Source: Rhizodiscina lignyota
Lineage: Eukaryota > Ascomycota > Dothideomycetes > Aulographales > Rhizodiscinaceae
Direction of reading: 5' to 3'
DNA length: 64,000 nucleotides
NCBI GenBank assembly: GCA_010015805.1
Contig: ML978132.1
Location: 682,001-746,000 of the forward strand
Positions 1 to 11,132 of the stretch are shown one piece after another. The translations under genes were made by a program, and so were the position numbers. Position 1 is the first letter of the stretch. Every line of letters begins with the position of its first letter. The notes beneath the pieces were generated by a model that searched no databases, was not told the DNA's origin, and saw nothing but the letters and a program-made list of their open reading frames with translations.

Positions 1-499
1 CTTACCCAGCACGGCGCTCTCAAGATCACCGACTTCGGGAACGGCGAGTGCTTCCGTATGGCATGGGAGAAAGAAGCGCACATGACAGCCGGTCTGTGCG
101 GTTCTGCTCCCTACATTGCCCCTGAAGAATACGTCGACAACGAATTTGACCCGCGTGCCGTCGACGTCTGGGCTTGTGGTATCATCTACATGGCCATGCG
201 GACCGGCCGGCATTTGTGGCGTACGGCAAGGAAAGGAGAGGACGAGTTCTACACGCGGTATCTGGAGGACAGGAAGGAGGAGAGTGGATTCCGACCAATT
301 GAGATTCTCCGAAGAGTAAGCCATATCACCCCTCACATTAACATTCTATGCTAACAAACTTTTGCAGCGTCCTTGCCGCAACGTCATCTACTCTATCCTC
401 GACCCCAACCCGAACCGACGCCTCAATGCACACCAAGTGCTTTCGTCCGAATGGGTTGCCGACATCAAGGTCTGCCGTGCTGGCGAGGAGGGGTACTAA
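1..499 (+). CDS. HAL-type (Hal4/Sat4-like) serine/threonine kinase, C-terminal part
   Basis: This is the 3' end of a protein kinase; the gene begins outside the window. The visible part opens just before the DFG motif (ITDFGNGECFRMAW), followed by the activation segment and the APE-like motif (YIAPEEYVD), then the DVWACGIIYM helix of the C-lobe. The FGN..ECFRMAWE signature is typical of the fungal HAL/NPR1 group, which regulates potassium and nutrient transporters at the plasma membrane. A 52-nt intron at 316-367 (GTAAGC..TTTGCAG) splits the last lobe; the second exon reads PCRNVIYSILDPNPNRR and ends at a TAA at 497-499. The assignment to the HAL group is confident; which paralogue it is cannot be decided from the fragment. 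Confidence 0.88.
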
Positions 500-1927
500 G
501 TCTTTGCTATCTCTTTCCTTTCTTCTAGGATGGATGGTAATGATTTACGTGCCCCTCTGCGAATAATCTTGGAGCTTGCCACGGTCTTTCTCGCCTCCAC
601 TTCTTCGAATTTACGATGCTTTTGCACGAGCGAGCGCATACCCCCACTGCTGCCGTTCACGACACATCCAGCGTTCCGTTCCTCGTTCTTTCTTCTTCGA
701 TCCACTTTGCATCAAAATGGCATGGCGTCGGACTTCTGCGGCTTCGGGTCAGGCTTAGGGCTCAAAGGATTGGCGGTGTTTCTCGCTCACTCTATGAAAT
801 GCTGCAATGACGCTTACGTTCTTCTTGGCGGGAGACGGTAGATTGAATTCAGCGAGTTGATGGGAGAGGAGATCTTTTTTTTTTGTGTACAATTTTTGAT
901 TGATAGAGGATTGGGCGGCTAGCTGCTGAGTTCATTTTTTCGAAAGATTGTGGAACGCCTCCCCTTCTCTCTTCTGATGACACTGAAATGTAAGCATGAC
1001 CCTGTGTGCGATGTATTGTATGTCTTGCGTGCCGGCCTTGATACCCCTATCGGTTCTTGAAGAAGCCGCTGTATCTAAAGATGTATATGCCTGTAACACT
1101 ACGTATATTCTGTATGGATATTATTCAAATAGTATCGAAAAGGCCGATAAATCATAAGACGAAGCAGGGTTGCGAATTACGGTGGAGCTGTGACACTCAG
1201 CGAGACTGTCAAGTGATAGCAGGATCACGATCGAAGTTCAATTGGACAATGTCCCCAAAGTTAAGTGTCCTCTTTCGTGTCTGGCCTACACATATGAATG
1301 TTGTAACCTCGGAGCATCTGGGTATTTTCTACACTTCGTACTGAGCACGCCAAACGCTCAATTATATCACCTAATACAGTTTAGCGTCTCTCAAAGCCAA
1401 AGGCTTGGCGGACTTGGCATTACCATCGACATCTGCCCCTGCTACCCAAGAGTATCTCTTTCGCATAGATCACTCTACGACTTCATATCATCCTTCGAAT
1501 TAGGCCCAATAGCTTTTGCCAACGCACGGCTAGAGCTGTGCATCATAGGAAGATACAATGATCCAATTGCACCCTCCATGGCTGTACTACCTGCATCATG
1601 CACCAGGTTAAGGTACTGTTGGAATGACGGCATGCTTCTGTGCTACCATTGCTTTCAGCTCGTCCAACTCCTTTAATTTGTGTCTCTTCAACTTCTCCTT
1701 ATCTCTGTTTGTCCCAATCATGAATCAAGCACTTTGGCACAAGCATACTGCACTCTGTTGAACGCTACTTTATCGGCTGGACCACTGCCTGCGCGCGATT
1801 TATGTCTTGCAGGGCGAACAGATTATGCAAGAATAAACCCAATCAATCGAATGTGTCACTTATCATTGAGATATTTCGTTGTCAGCACGGCGTATGACGA
1901 CTTTGCACCGCCTCACTTCCTACAGCA
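500..1927. other. Intergenic, 3' region of kinase gene and upstream of membrane protein
   Basis: About 1.4 kb without a convincing gene. Short open frames overlap in several phases and none shows a domain or splice-supported continuation. An eleven-base T run near 876-886 lies in what is probably the kinase 3' untranslated region. Nothing else stands out. Confidence 0.5.
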
Positions 1928-3825
1928 ATGGACGATTTCTTGGTCTTTACCAGCAGTACTGGCGGCTTTCCATTGAAGTATGGCTTCCGACAGCACCTTG
2001 ACGAAGGTGCTATCCTTTCAGCAACGCTCGCTAGGGTAGCGTCAAATTTCCCCTATTTGGATGACTCTAGCTCCGTCCAATATTCCGGTTTTGCTGAACC
2101 CGCGGTGCTTATTGGCAACGCCTGTAACACCGATGGAGGTGTGAACTGTACCGAAATCTGCGACAACAGAACTGAGATTTTCAGATCGTGGGAGAATCAA
2201 TGGAATTGCCTGACTTTATCGGCGCTTGCACTCTCTTTGCTTACATTCTCTGTTAACTCCTCAACTACCGCCTTCATCGGGGATACAGTAAAGCAACTTG
2301 GAGTTGATAACATCACGGACTTCAACGCCTGGGGTGTACTTAGTGCCACACATGACTGTGCGGTGGCTAGTTGCCGAGATCAGAGCATGGGCAACTGTTC
2401 ATTGGGCAAACTTCCTTCCCACTTACGCATCTCTGACGATGGATCCGGGTCAAACATATATGATGCGCTTCACCCAGTGTGCAGTAGTATCGACGGCAGT
2501 GTAAATGTGGATCTTGCAGGCCCTGGCGTAAGTGTTGATTGATCCAATGCCAACATATTTCCAAGTTCATGTTGGCGTGACCTCGGCACCTTGTCACCTC
2601 GCTGACCTTCACTAGGTTCTCGTGTCGTACATTATGCAAGCTGCGATAACTCTCTATGGTTGGGCCTTAGTTCATTTCTTTACTCTTCGCGAAAGTCTTG
2701 AGTGGATTCTAACTCCGCTCCGCCGCTGGTCATGCACCATTGCACCTGCCTCTACCAAGCGTCACCTAAAGTCATTCCTCACACGCTGTGAGAAATCGAA
2801 CCAAGCTCATGCCCTGCGCACGCTGCTAGCGGAGTTCCAAGAAGCGCAGTGCTGCTTCATCACTGCGGTTCAGATTGCGGTCCTGTATGCCTCATCCCAG
2901 TCCGCGGTCTTTTACGGCGCGGACAACTGGCAATCGCTTGTCAATGATCTCAGCGCTGTGCAAATGCTGGCTATTGCGGGTGCCCAGTCGATCCTGTTGA
3001 CCCAGATAAACCTTCGACGAGCCAAGCTTTCCTCCGTGTATTCGCTCGTCCTGGCTACGGTGGCCTCCGTTCTTGCGTATGTGGTGCTGGAGAGGGCAAC
3101 TAACCCCAACAACGACCAGGCCTACAGGATATTCGCTGGCCAGCATCCAATTGATGAATGCGGCGGCAATCCATCCTTAAGGACGTTCTGTTTAAAGCAG
3201 GAGAGCGAATTTTACTCGGCTTTGCATTGGATGCTCCCGCAGGCTGCTCTCCTTGCCCTCCTCTGGGGGAACAAGCTTTGGGTTGAAACAACCGGGACCA
3301 CATGGTACAAGAAACGACTGAACAAACTCTCCTATACGAAGCAGGAAACCATAGCATGGACAGAGCGCATATGTTCTGTTGTGGTCACTCTGTACTTTGC
3401 CGGCGAAGAGATCTTTACGGTATACTTGCTCGAAACTTCCATGCTGGGCAGTATGATCAGCGACACCTTCGCTCTAAGGAGCTTGCCTCAGTGGAGCATT
3501 GGACAGGTCATTGCGGTTCTAGTCTGGGCACCTGTCTTATCCAGATATCTCTACCTCGTCATACGTGAGTCCCCCACCCGCTCGCAGGCTCTCTCGGCAA
3601 ATTGTTTGACGGTTAATATCTTTCCTAGGCGGTATCGAGCAAGGCTTCTCTATCCGAATATCGAAGCCATTTGTAGTGGTGAGAAGAAGTGATGACGACA
3701 GAGATGAATCTGAAAACCATACACTCCTGAGAATTGAGGCCGATGGAGCAAACGTAATGGAGCAAGTGCAAGAGTCGAAGGCTCCGATAACGCTTGTTCG
3801 AAGCAATACACGTGCCACTATGTAA
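1928..3825 (+). CDS. Multi-pass membrane protein with glycosylated extracellular domain, unknown function
   Basis: Three exons (1928-2527, 2616-3564, 3629-3825) join in frame to 581 residues; the introns are 88 nt (GTAAGT..CTAG) and 64 nt (GTGAGT..CCTAG). The N-terminal third holds many cysteines (for example NACNTDGGVNCTEICDN) and several N-glycosylation sequons, with one hydrophobic segment near residue 100 (LTLSALALSLLTFSV). From residue 200 there are about six more hydrophobic segments, including VLVSYIMQAAITLYGWALV and the segments around LLALLWG and VIAVLVWAPVLSRYLYLVI. The C-terminal 65 residues are polar and probably cytosolic. I do not recognise a named family; proteins of this layout are common and uncharacterised in filamentous ascomycetes. 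A surface sensor or transporter is possible but not shown. Confidence 0.75.
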
Positions 3826-4417
3826 ATTAGAGCCATTTCGGGAGGCAATGGTGTTTTATAGTAATACGCCTCTTATTAGAGAGAAGATGCTCATCTACCA
3901 GAAGCTAGCTGCTGTCATGGTGTCTGAGTTGCTCTCGGCACCTAGCTTCCGTGCGACTACAGCCTGTCAACTGGGAGGCATGGGCACCTAAATATCAACC
4001 CATTCTAGGAGCCTGCCCTACCTAGACTTCGGTATCTGCCTACTCATAATTGTCAAGATTCACATGCACAAGAATCGTAAAGTCGTACACTCGCACCAAT
4101 CCTGTATATGCACGAGCACCTGCTAAATTTGTTTCGCTTCTGGAGACCTGTAGTGTACAATTTCAGAATTTTGGAAAAGGCCATCCAGGCCCATCAGATG
4201 CAACCGCACTTCCCTCGAGAAAACAAGAAAAGGTCCAATATCAACAACACCAGTCCTCTGAATCCGAGTAAGAGAAATGGGGCTTTTTGGCCCACAGTTC
4301 GAAGCCCCCCCAGCGGACGAGACCGAATCAAAAGCCAGTGGAAGCAGTGTAAAGAAAGAACCCCATCCAGAATTGAGTGGCCTCTTCGCTGCAAGAAGTC
4401 ACCATCTAGAACACGTC
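3826..4417. other. Convergent intergenic region
   Basis: About 590 bp between two genes that end toward each other. It should hold both 3' untranslated regions. The open frames here are antisense extensions of the cap-binding gene or short chance frames; I see no gene or repeat. Confidence 0.5.
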
Positions 4418-7400
4418 CTATTCCTCAGCGACATCCATGTCCGCCTCACGACCCTCAGCCTGATCTGCGGCGCCATCTGCTTCACCGTCGACTGGAGCTG
4501 CAGCCACAGCATCGGCCATCTCCTCGGCCTTCGGTGGAGGCTCCGGCGCCGCAGCAAGTGCAGCCTCAACCGCCACCTCACCAACAATCGTCTCAGCAAC
4601 AGCGCCCTTGCGCCTGAACACGCGCACCCAGCGCTCTCCCCACTGGCGTATGAGCGCGACATCCTCGTCGCTCAGGCCTCCCTCGCCCGCGGCCTCGATA
4701 AGGCGATCAGCCTCACCCCTAGCGTAGGCACCAATCTTGTCGTCAATGAAGCCGAAGAGGTTCCGCATAGCCTGGCGCTCCTGAACAAGCGCGTCCTCAA
4801 GCATCTGCATCTGATCTCCCGAGAGGCCCTCCGTTTTAGCGCGGCACATTGTGTCGACAATCTGACTAACGCGGGTAGTCACTTTGCCGACGGTCCCGGC
4901 CACCATCTCGTAGCGCCAGCCATGGGAAAGACCAGTTCCATTACCGAGGCCGTGGTTGCCCTCGATGGCCCAGCCGACAATGGAGTCCGGGCTAAGAATG
5001 GTGTAGTTAAGGAGCTTGTCGACGATGTTGACGGCCACGCCCGGGTGGTCCTTCCAGTAGTCGACGACGCTGCTGATGATTTGGCGGCGCGCGTCTTCGG
5101 ATTGCGGGGCGAGGGCGAGGAGGCGGTCCTTGCAGCGCTCGATGCAGGAGAGGACGTGCGAGAGGGACTTGGAGCCGACGCAGCAGATGGCGGTGACGTA
5201 AGCATCGGTAGATGGGACAAGAGGGTCGGTGATGCCGTGCTCAGCTGCCAATGTGTGGATCTGATCCATAACCACTTGCACCTCCTCGTCTGACGCCTTC
5301 TTGCGAATGAGCTGCAGCATGGCAAGGCCCTGCTCAGCATAGGGAGTCTCTGTTGAACAATTTTAGTAAACTTTCGAATATCATAATAGGTGAGAACCCG
5401 ACTTACGTGGAGAGTTGTACTTGAAATCCGGCATATCCTTATCCTTACCCTCCGGAATGAGTGGATGATACTCTGCCGGCAGCGCCTCACGGATGCGCTT
5501 AGCGAAGCTGAGACGAATTTCCTTGTCAAGAGACGCGATGATGAAGGCCTTCTTAGGATGCAAGTTTGGGCGTTCGATATCCTCGAGCCATTCCGTCCAC
5601 TTCCAGCGGAAATCAAAGTTGCTCAAGTGATGAGCAAACCAGTCCATGAAACGATAGTTAAGCTCGATGTCCATGACATGCAAGTTCCTGAACAGAAACC
5701 TGATGGCTCTGCCCAGACTCGGCGCAATGGCAGCAGGAGCCACTCGACAAGCCTCGATGATCACGGAGTGATAGTAGGCCAACTTGTGCTCGGTCACAGG
5801 AAGCACCATGATCTGAGAGAAGATGGCATCCATTGCCATATCCTCTGGCTTCCAGGTCGTACCAGTGAACTCTTTCAGCTTGTCGAACGGCGTAGCGCGC
5901 TTGACGAAGGTGCCTGCGGCCCAGAAACAGTCGAGCTCGATCAAGAACTTGGCAGTGGCATTACGATTGAAGTCGAGGATGTTGATGGTGTCGTTGAGCG
6001 CATCGCGGATGAGGCATGCTGCGATGTTATCGGTGCGAGGCACCGACTCGAAATCGCCATCAGCGTAGAGCGAGAAGTACGTCTCTGGAAACAGTGGCTT
6101 CGATCCTGCGTTTGGAGGAGAAGGAATTGTGATGGCAGGGAAGGCATGCTTTGCAGGAGGTCCAGGCATGGCCACGTCTGCCGCATCGCCATTCTCCTTC
6201 TCCTCTCCATTTTGAGCGCCATTCGTGGTGTGCTCAGTTGGCTTGTATGGACGAGGGATGATCGACAACTTCCAACCGTTCTCTGCCTCGCGCTGGAGCT
6301 GCTTCTGGAGCAGACCAAGGATGCCCTGGTAGCCGAAAGGCTTCTCCTCAGGCTCTCCCTGGTACGGCTCGACCAGAGCCTCGATCGAGTGGGGCGCAGA
6401 CGCGATGACATCCGTGCTGCTGAGGAACTCGGTCGCTTTCTCGTCAAGTGCACCATTCGCGGCGGCAACAGCGTAAGGAAGGGTGTAGAGGATGATCTTG
6501 ACCAACTCAAGACCTAGAGTGTCTTCCTGCGAAGCCGTCTGGAGATCAACAGCAGCGCCGAAGAGCTCTTCGAGAAGCGGAAAGACTCCGTCTTCTTCCA
6601 AGATACCCTGCAAGCAAGCAAGAAACTTCAGCAGCAATTTGAAGTCGCGCCATTTGCCTTGATCCAAAGCTGTTTGCAGCTGTGCTCCAGCCCGCGATAT
6701 GGTCTCGGCAGCGACTTCGCCCTTGATCTCGTTGGCATAGAGGATGGCGCCGGCGATGAAGGGAGTCTTAAGCGGTTGCTCGATGCACCTAAACCAAAAT
6801 ATTAGTCTTGTAGCTAGACAATGTCGACGGTAGCAGGGGAGATCTTACATCTGGATCGCGAGGTCTATCACACCTCCCTTTACGTCCTCGTCGTCAAGGT
6901 TCTCCGCAATGCTCTTACCCAATTCACTTGCTTCATCCTGTGGTGTGCGAAGAGGACTCTCAGCAATATTCAGCTCCGACCTCCTCAGCTTCGCCACAAT
7001 TGGCTCCTGAAACCTCCTGCGATGTTGAGGACGGCTATCTCGATCGTAGTCGTCCTCCTCTGTATGATACACGCTTAGCGGACCATATTCCATTTCATCT
7101 AGCGTTAACTGAAACACGATGTAAACGAAAACAGAAAAGCGAAGATCATACCTCTGTATCTCTTCCTCCGATTTCCCTGCGAGAAACGCCCTCCTCCCCT
7201 ATATTCTCCTCCACCTCCACCTCCACTTCCACCCTCACGCTTGACATCCAAGTCCGCCATTGCGTGCGACAAGAAGTTGAGCTGTCCGTCAACGCCCTGT
7301 GGCCTGTAGCTGTCGATCAGCGGCCGCGGAGGCCAGTAGTCAGGATACTGCGCGAGCGGCGAGTCCGCTCTCGGGGCGTGTTTGCTGGCTGCGAGAGATC

Positions 7401-7617
7401 TAACGCGTGCAGCTCGTGAAGCTTTTGGTGGGTCGAAGGTTCCTGTGGTAGGAGTTTGGTGTCGCGGTGGTGATGGCACGTCGATGAGTTTTGAGACGCG
7501 GCTGTTAGCTTGATCAGCGCTTAGGTTGTCTTGGCACGGCGGCGCTTCACTCATCACGTGGTCCATGACTAACGGCATTTGGAAAGCATCGGGAATGGGA
7601 GTGTCGAGCAGATCCAT
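4418..7617 (-). CDS. Nuclear cap-binding complex large subunit (CBP80/NCBP1)
   Basis: The product is the MIF4G-repeat subunit that, with CBP20, binds the 7-methylguanosine cap of nuclear RNA and serves splicing, export and decay. Four exons (7617-7152, 7098-6849, 6788-5407, 5349-4418) join through introns of 53, 60 and 57 nt to 1,009 residues. Recognisable blocks are the arginine-rich DYDRDSRPQHRRRFQEP, the first MIF4G region with EQPLKTPFIAGAILYANEIK, the middle region with NLHVMDIELNYRFMDWFAHH, and the C-terminal MIF4G-like domain ending in an acidic tail. The family is normally 800-870 residues; the excess is about 150 residues of disordered N-terminus and a linker near THTTNGAQNGEEKENGD-like sequence. 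A second in-frame ATG at 7260-7258 opens with MADLDVKREGG, close to where fungal homologues usually start, so the first 119 residues may instead be leader. Identity is very secure; the start is not. Confidence 0.93.
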
Positions 7618-9624
7618 CTTGATGGTATTTTGCAGTGAATGTGCAATTTTTGGCTTGGAATGTAATTGATTGTCGATACGGAATCATGAAATGTTCAATT
7701 GCAGATGTGGCTGGCCTCAGAGTTGTGCAACTCCAAGGTATGGCAACTGCACGCAACAGAAGCACCAGATGGGACGAATCGAGCCAGCTATGGGAACTGG
7801 AGGGAGCCGGCCATGGAATGAGACCGGATTTGTTGCTGGTAAGAGCTGGAAGGTAATTGCAGAAGAGGTTGTTGTTGTTGAAGAAGGTTGGAAGGTTGTA
7901 TAAGGCTAGAATGTATTAAATATTCGAGATCATGCCGGCAGCACTCCAGCAAGGAAGCTTAATTGTGAAGCCAATGTAGCTGGTTGAGTGGTGGCCGGAA
8001 GGAATTCATTCGACCGGCCTAACCAAGAGAGTGTTAAAGTGACTTCATGGCGCGAGGGTGAGGGGGAGCCGAAGGTATTCTTCAGAATGTAGAGTGAACA
8101 GCCGCCGTTTGTATTGCCTCTCGATTAACGCACTGAGATAATGTCGAATGGACTATTCGATGAATCCCGAAGTCGGAGGCCGACGATGGTCCAGCAACAT
8201 CAATCATCCTTGACGGAAGATAGTGTCGCTATGATCGAAGGGGATACAGATGGAAGACATCACTTGAGCAATCATCAGACACAATAGTTGAGAAGTGGTA
8301 ATAATAGCAAAAAAGTGTCTGTCATTTCTTTTCGTCGACTCGAAAGGGGGGTTGAAATGCCACATCGATTTTGGGTTCGCATAAACAAACAGTACGCGGA
8401 AGGGACAGACATATCAAAAGTCCTGCTCGTGAAGAGATAGTCCGGCCCTTCAGCAGTTTACAGACATGTTGCGGGGAGAAGGGGAAGATCATGTGCAATC
8501 GGGGGGCAGTTTGAAGGGGAGGAAAAACAAAAACCAAGTCTAGCAGGGCATCCCGTGAAGAAGAGAAAATTCCGGAGAAGAGAAAACCAGCGGCGTTAAA
8601 ACGTAATTCACCGACCATACAGAAACCACCAGTCCGATGAACTTAGCCGCTTTCTCCTCCGCCATTCGCGAAATAAAAAGCATTCGAGTCGACGCGAGTC
8701 ATACATCTAGCACACCGCAGAGAGTCACTTCGACTACAGCATGAAGAGGCAGTGAAGGCTCAGAGCAGTGGGTTAAGATGTATGATGACCAGATGATGAC
8801 CAGTAGTAGACAACAACAGCAATAACACCGCCCTGAATTTTGCCGTGAATTTCCGCAAAGCACTGAGCTCTGCACGTATGCATGAAAACGACTTTCATTT
8901 CCCCGTTTCGCTCTTTGCTGAGACAAAGTAAAAACCACCGTGTGATCATCAATCTTTCTTTGAAAAGAGTTTTCCCATCCGCATGAGGCATCGAGCGAAT
9001 TCAGTGGCGTGAAAATGTGCTCAAAGTGGAGAAAAGAGGAGAGCTGCAGCGAAGGGGATACAAATTGCAAACATCTACCAGTAGCATCGCCGCATCCGCT
9101 GCCAGTCGCAAAAGTGAAGAGTCGAGATCGGTGGGGGAGGGTTAAGGTATATTTCGCAGACCACAACAAGCAAGAGCACTCGCATCAACCCGTCAGCCTT
9201 CTATCGGACCAGAAAAAGAAAAAGGGGGCACAAGTGAGAACAGGCACACGACCCATTCTCTGCCCCGCAAACACTCCTCACTCTTGCTGCAGGGTAGGCG
9301 AGGATGGCTCAAAGTTGTGGAGACTAGGTCGAGGCAGGGACCGTAAAACGATGCCGAATCACACTCCACGATCGCATTCGATGGAAACGCCGCAAACGGA
9401 CCGACTTCGCGGAGACGAAGGGACCGGATCCATAATTTTCGCGCCAAGACAGAACTCGCTTTGAAAATGACAGAGAAGTGACAAGATGTCCGGGCGGGAA
9501 GGCATGTTGGTGTAAGTAAGGGAGAAACCCCGATGAATCATGACCTCATCGCTCGCCCGGCTGCGTTTCGAAAGTGCTCACGTGGTGCATCAGCCGCAAA
9601 ATGCGGCGGAGCCGTGAGCTTGGC
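7618..9624. other. Intergenic between CBP80 and GSK3 genes
   Basis: About 2 kb that should contain the CBP80 promoter (next to 7618) and the GSK3 3' region (next to 9624), since both genes read on the minus strand. Many short overlapping frames exist on both strands, none with a domain, codon bias or usable splice joins. No RNA gene or repeat was recognised. Confidence 0.5.
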
Positions 9625-11132
9625 TTAATCCAGCCGGGCCATCATTTCGTCTCTGCTCAGCGGTTTGAAATTCGGCGAGTCGATGTCGAGTCCACGAGCG
9701 CGAAGTGCTGCACGCGCATGCTGAGGAACGAGTCTCTGGTTGAGTTCTGGCGCAATTGAGAGTTCTGCGAAAAATAGAAACATTAGTAAACTAGCACATT
9801 AATGGAGATTAAAGAATGCAGATCTTACCGTGGTGGGAAAAGTCGAAAAGAGGCGGGAGGTCCCTGGACCCGCCGTTGGCGTGACGCGAATCCGGAAGTC
9901 GGGTATTTGGATCTCTAAGCTCGTCGAAGAATGGATGTACCATTGCTTGAATGGCGGAGAGGCGTTGAGTGGGAGTATACTCCAAAAGCTGTTCGATCAG
10001 AGAGATTGCGTTCTGATCGGCCTTACGGAACACCTTGCTGAACGGATGCGGCTTGATCTGTGGGAACTTGTGCTCCATGTAATTCGGATTCATGGTCCGA
10101 ATTTGCTCTCTTGTCGGTGTGCCGAGCACCTTGATGATTTCGACCAGCTGATCGATGCCTGATTCACCTGGGAAGAGCGGCTGTCCAAGCATGAGCTCCG
10201 CCATCACACAGCCCGTGGACCAGACATCTGCGAGCGTTTATGTTAGCAAGAGAAAAAAAAGTTTCCGAAATTAGTAATAGGCACACTTACCAATCTTCGT
10301 TGTGTAATTTGTCGCGCCAAAGATGAGTTCTGGTGCTCTGTAGTACCTCGAACAAATGTAGGACACATTTGGCTCATGCTCCACCAAAATCTTTGCGCTG
10401 CCGAAATCGCACAGCTTGAGAACACCGGTTGTAGGGTCAAGGAGTAGATTCTGCGGCTTGATATCCCGATGGCAGATGCCCTGAGAGTGGATGTAGGCGA
10501 GGGAACGGAAGAGCTGGTAGATGTAGAGCTTGACTTCGAGGATGGGCATGACGGTCTTCATCTTATTGAAGTAACGAGAGGCGCGGTACACCGTCTCAGG
10601 AACGAACTCAAGAATCAGATTCAGGTATACTTCATCTTTCTGTGATGTCTGGTCAGTTAGCGAGATTGGAAAAGCGTGAATTCGGCACATACCCGCTCTC
10701 CGTTGCTGTAGTAGAAGGCTTTAAGCTCAACGATATTTGGATGTCTGACGATACGCATAATCTGGAGCTCCCGATTCTGCACCAATCGATACTTTGTTAG
10801 CGAAAAAACACAAAGTTCAACGTAGCAAAAGAGGAGTGGAGGAACGCACCTTGAACCGCTTGTCTTGCAGCACGCGCTTGATCGCTGCATCTTCTCCGCT
10901 AGGCGACAGCTTGGTCTGGAAGACAACGCCGAACGAGCCATTGCCGACAATCTTGCACTGCGTGTACGCCAAATCTCTTGTTTCGCCGGTCAGTCCATCC
11001 TGGACCTTCTCGCGGACGACCTCTATGACGTGCATTAGCAATCCGCGTCAACACGCAATAATGCGAGCAAACAGTGTGGCGCTCACCTCCCATGCGTAAG
11101 CTTGAAAAAGCCGACGGCCTATTCTGCGACAT
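9625..11132 (-). CDS. Glycogen synthase kinase 3 homologue
   Basis: A complete GSK3-family serine/threonine kinase of 396 residues, the usual fungal length. Six exons (11132-11087, 11022-10850, 10776-10693, 10639-10291, 10227-9829, 9764-9625) join in frame; introns are 53-73 nt. Visible motifs are the glycine loop [10 protein letters not shown], the lysine in AAIKRV, the catalytic [14 protein letters not shown], and the activation-loop tyrosine in [14 protein letters not shown] that GSK3 autophosphorylates. The tail reads [14 protein letters not shown] and ends MMARLD, as in other filamentous fungi. The start [15 protein letters not shown] was chosen because a short first exon with a GTGAGC donor joins exactly to [10 protein letters not shown]. 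The kinase is expected in cytosol and nucleus, acting in stress, development and glycogen control. Confidence 0.96.

Noticed and set aside
4277-5293. 338-codon plus-strand frame
   Set aside because: It is the antisense of the last CBP80 exon, where high GC at third positions keeps the opposite strand open.
5390-6517. 375-codon plus-strand frame
   Set aside because: It lies antisense to the main CBP80 exon and has no domain.
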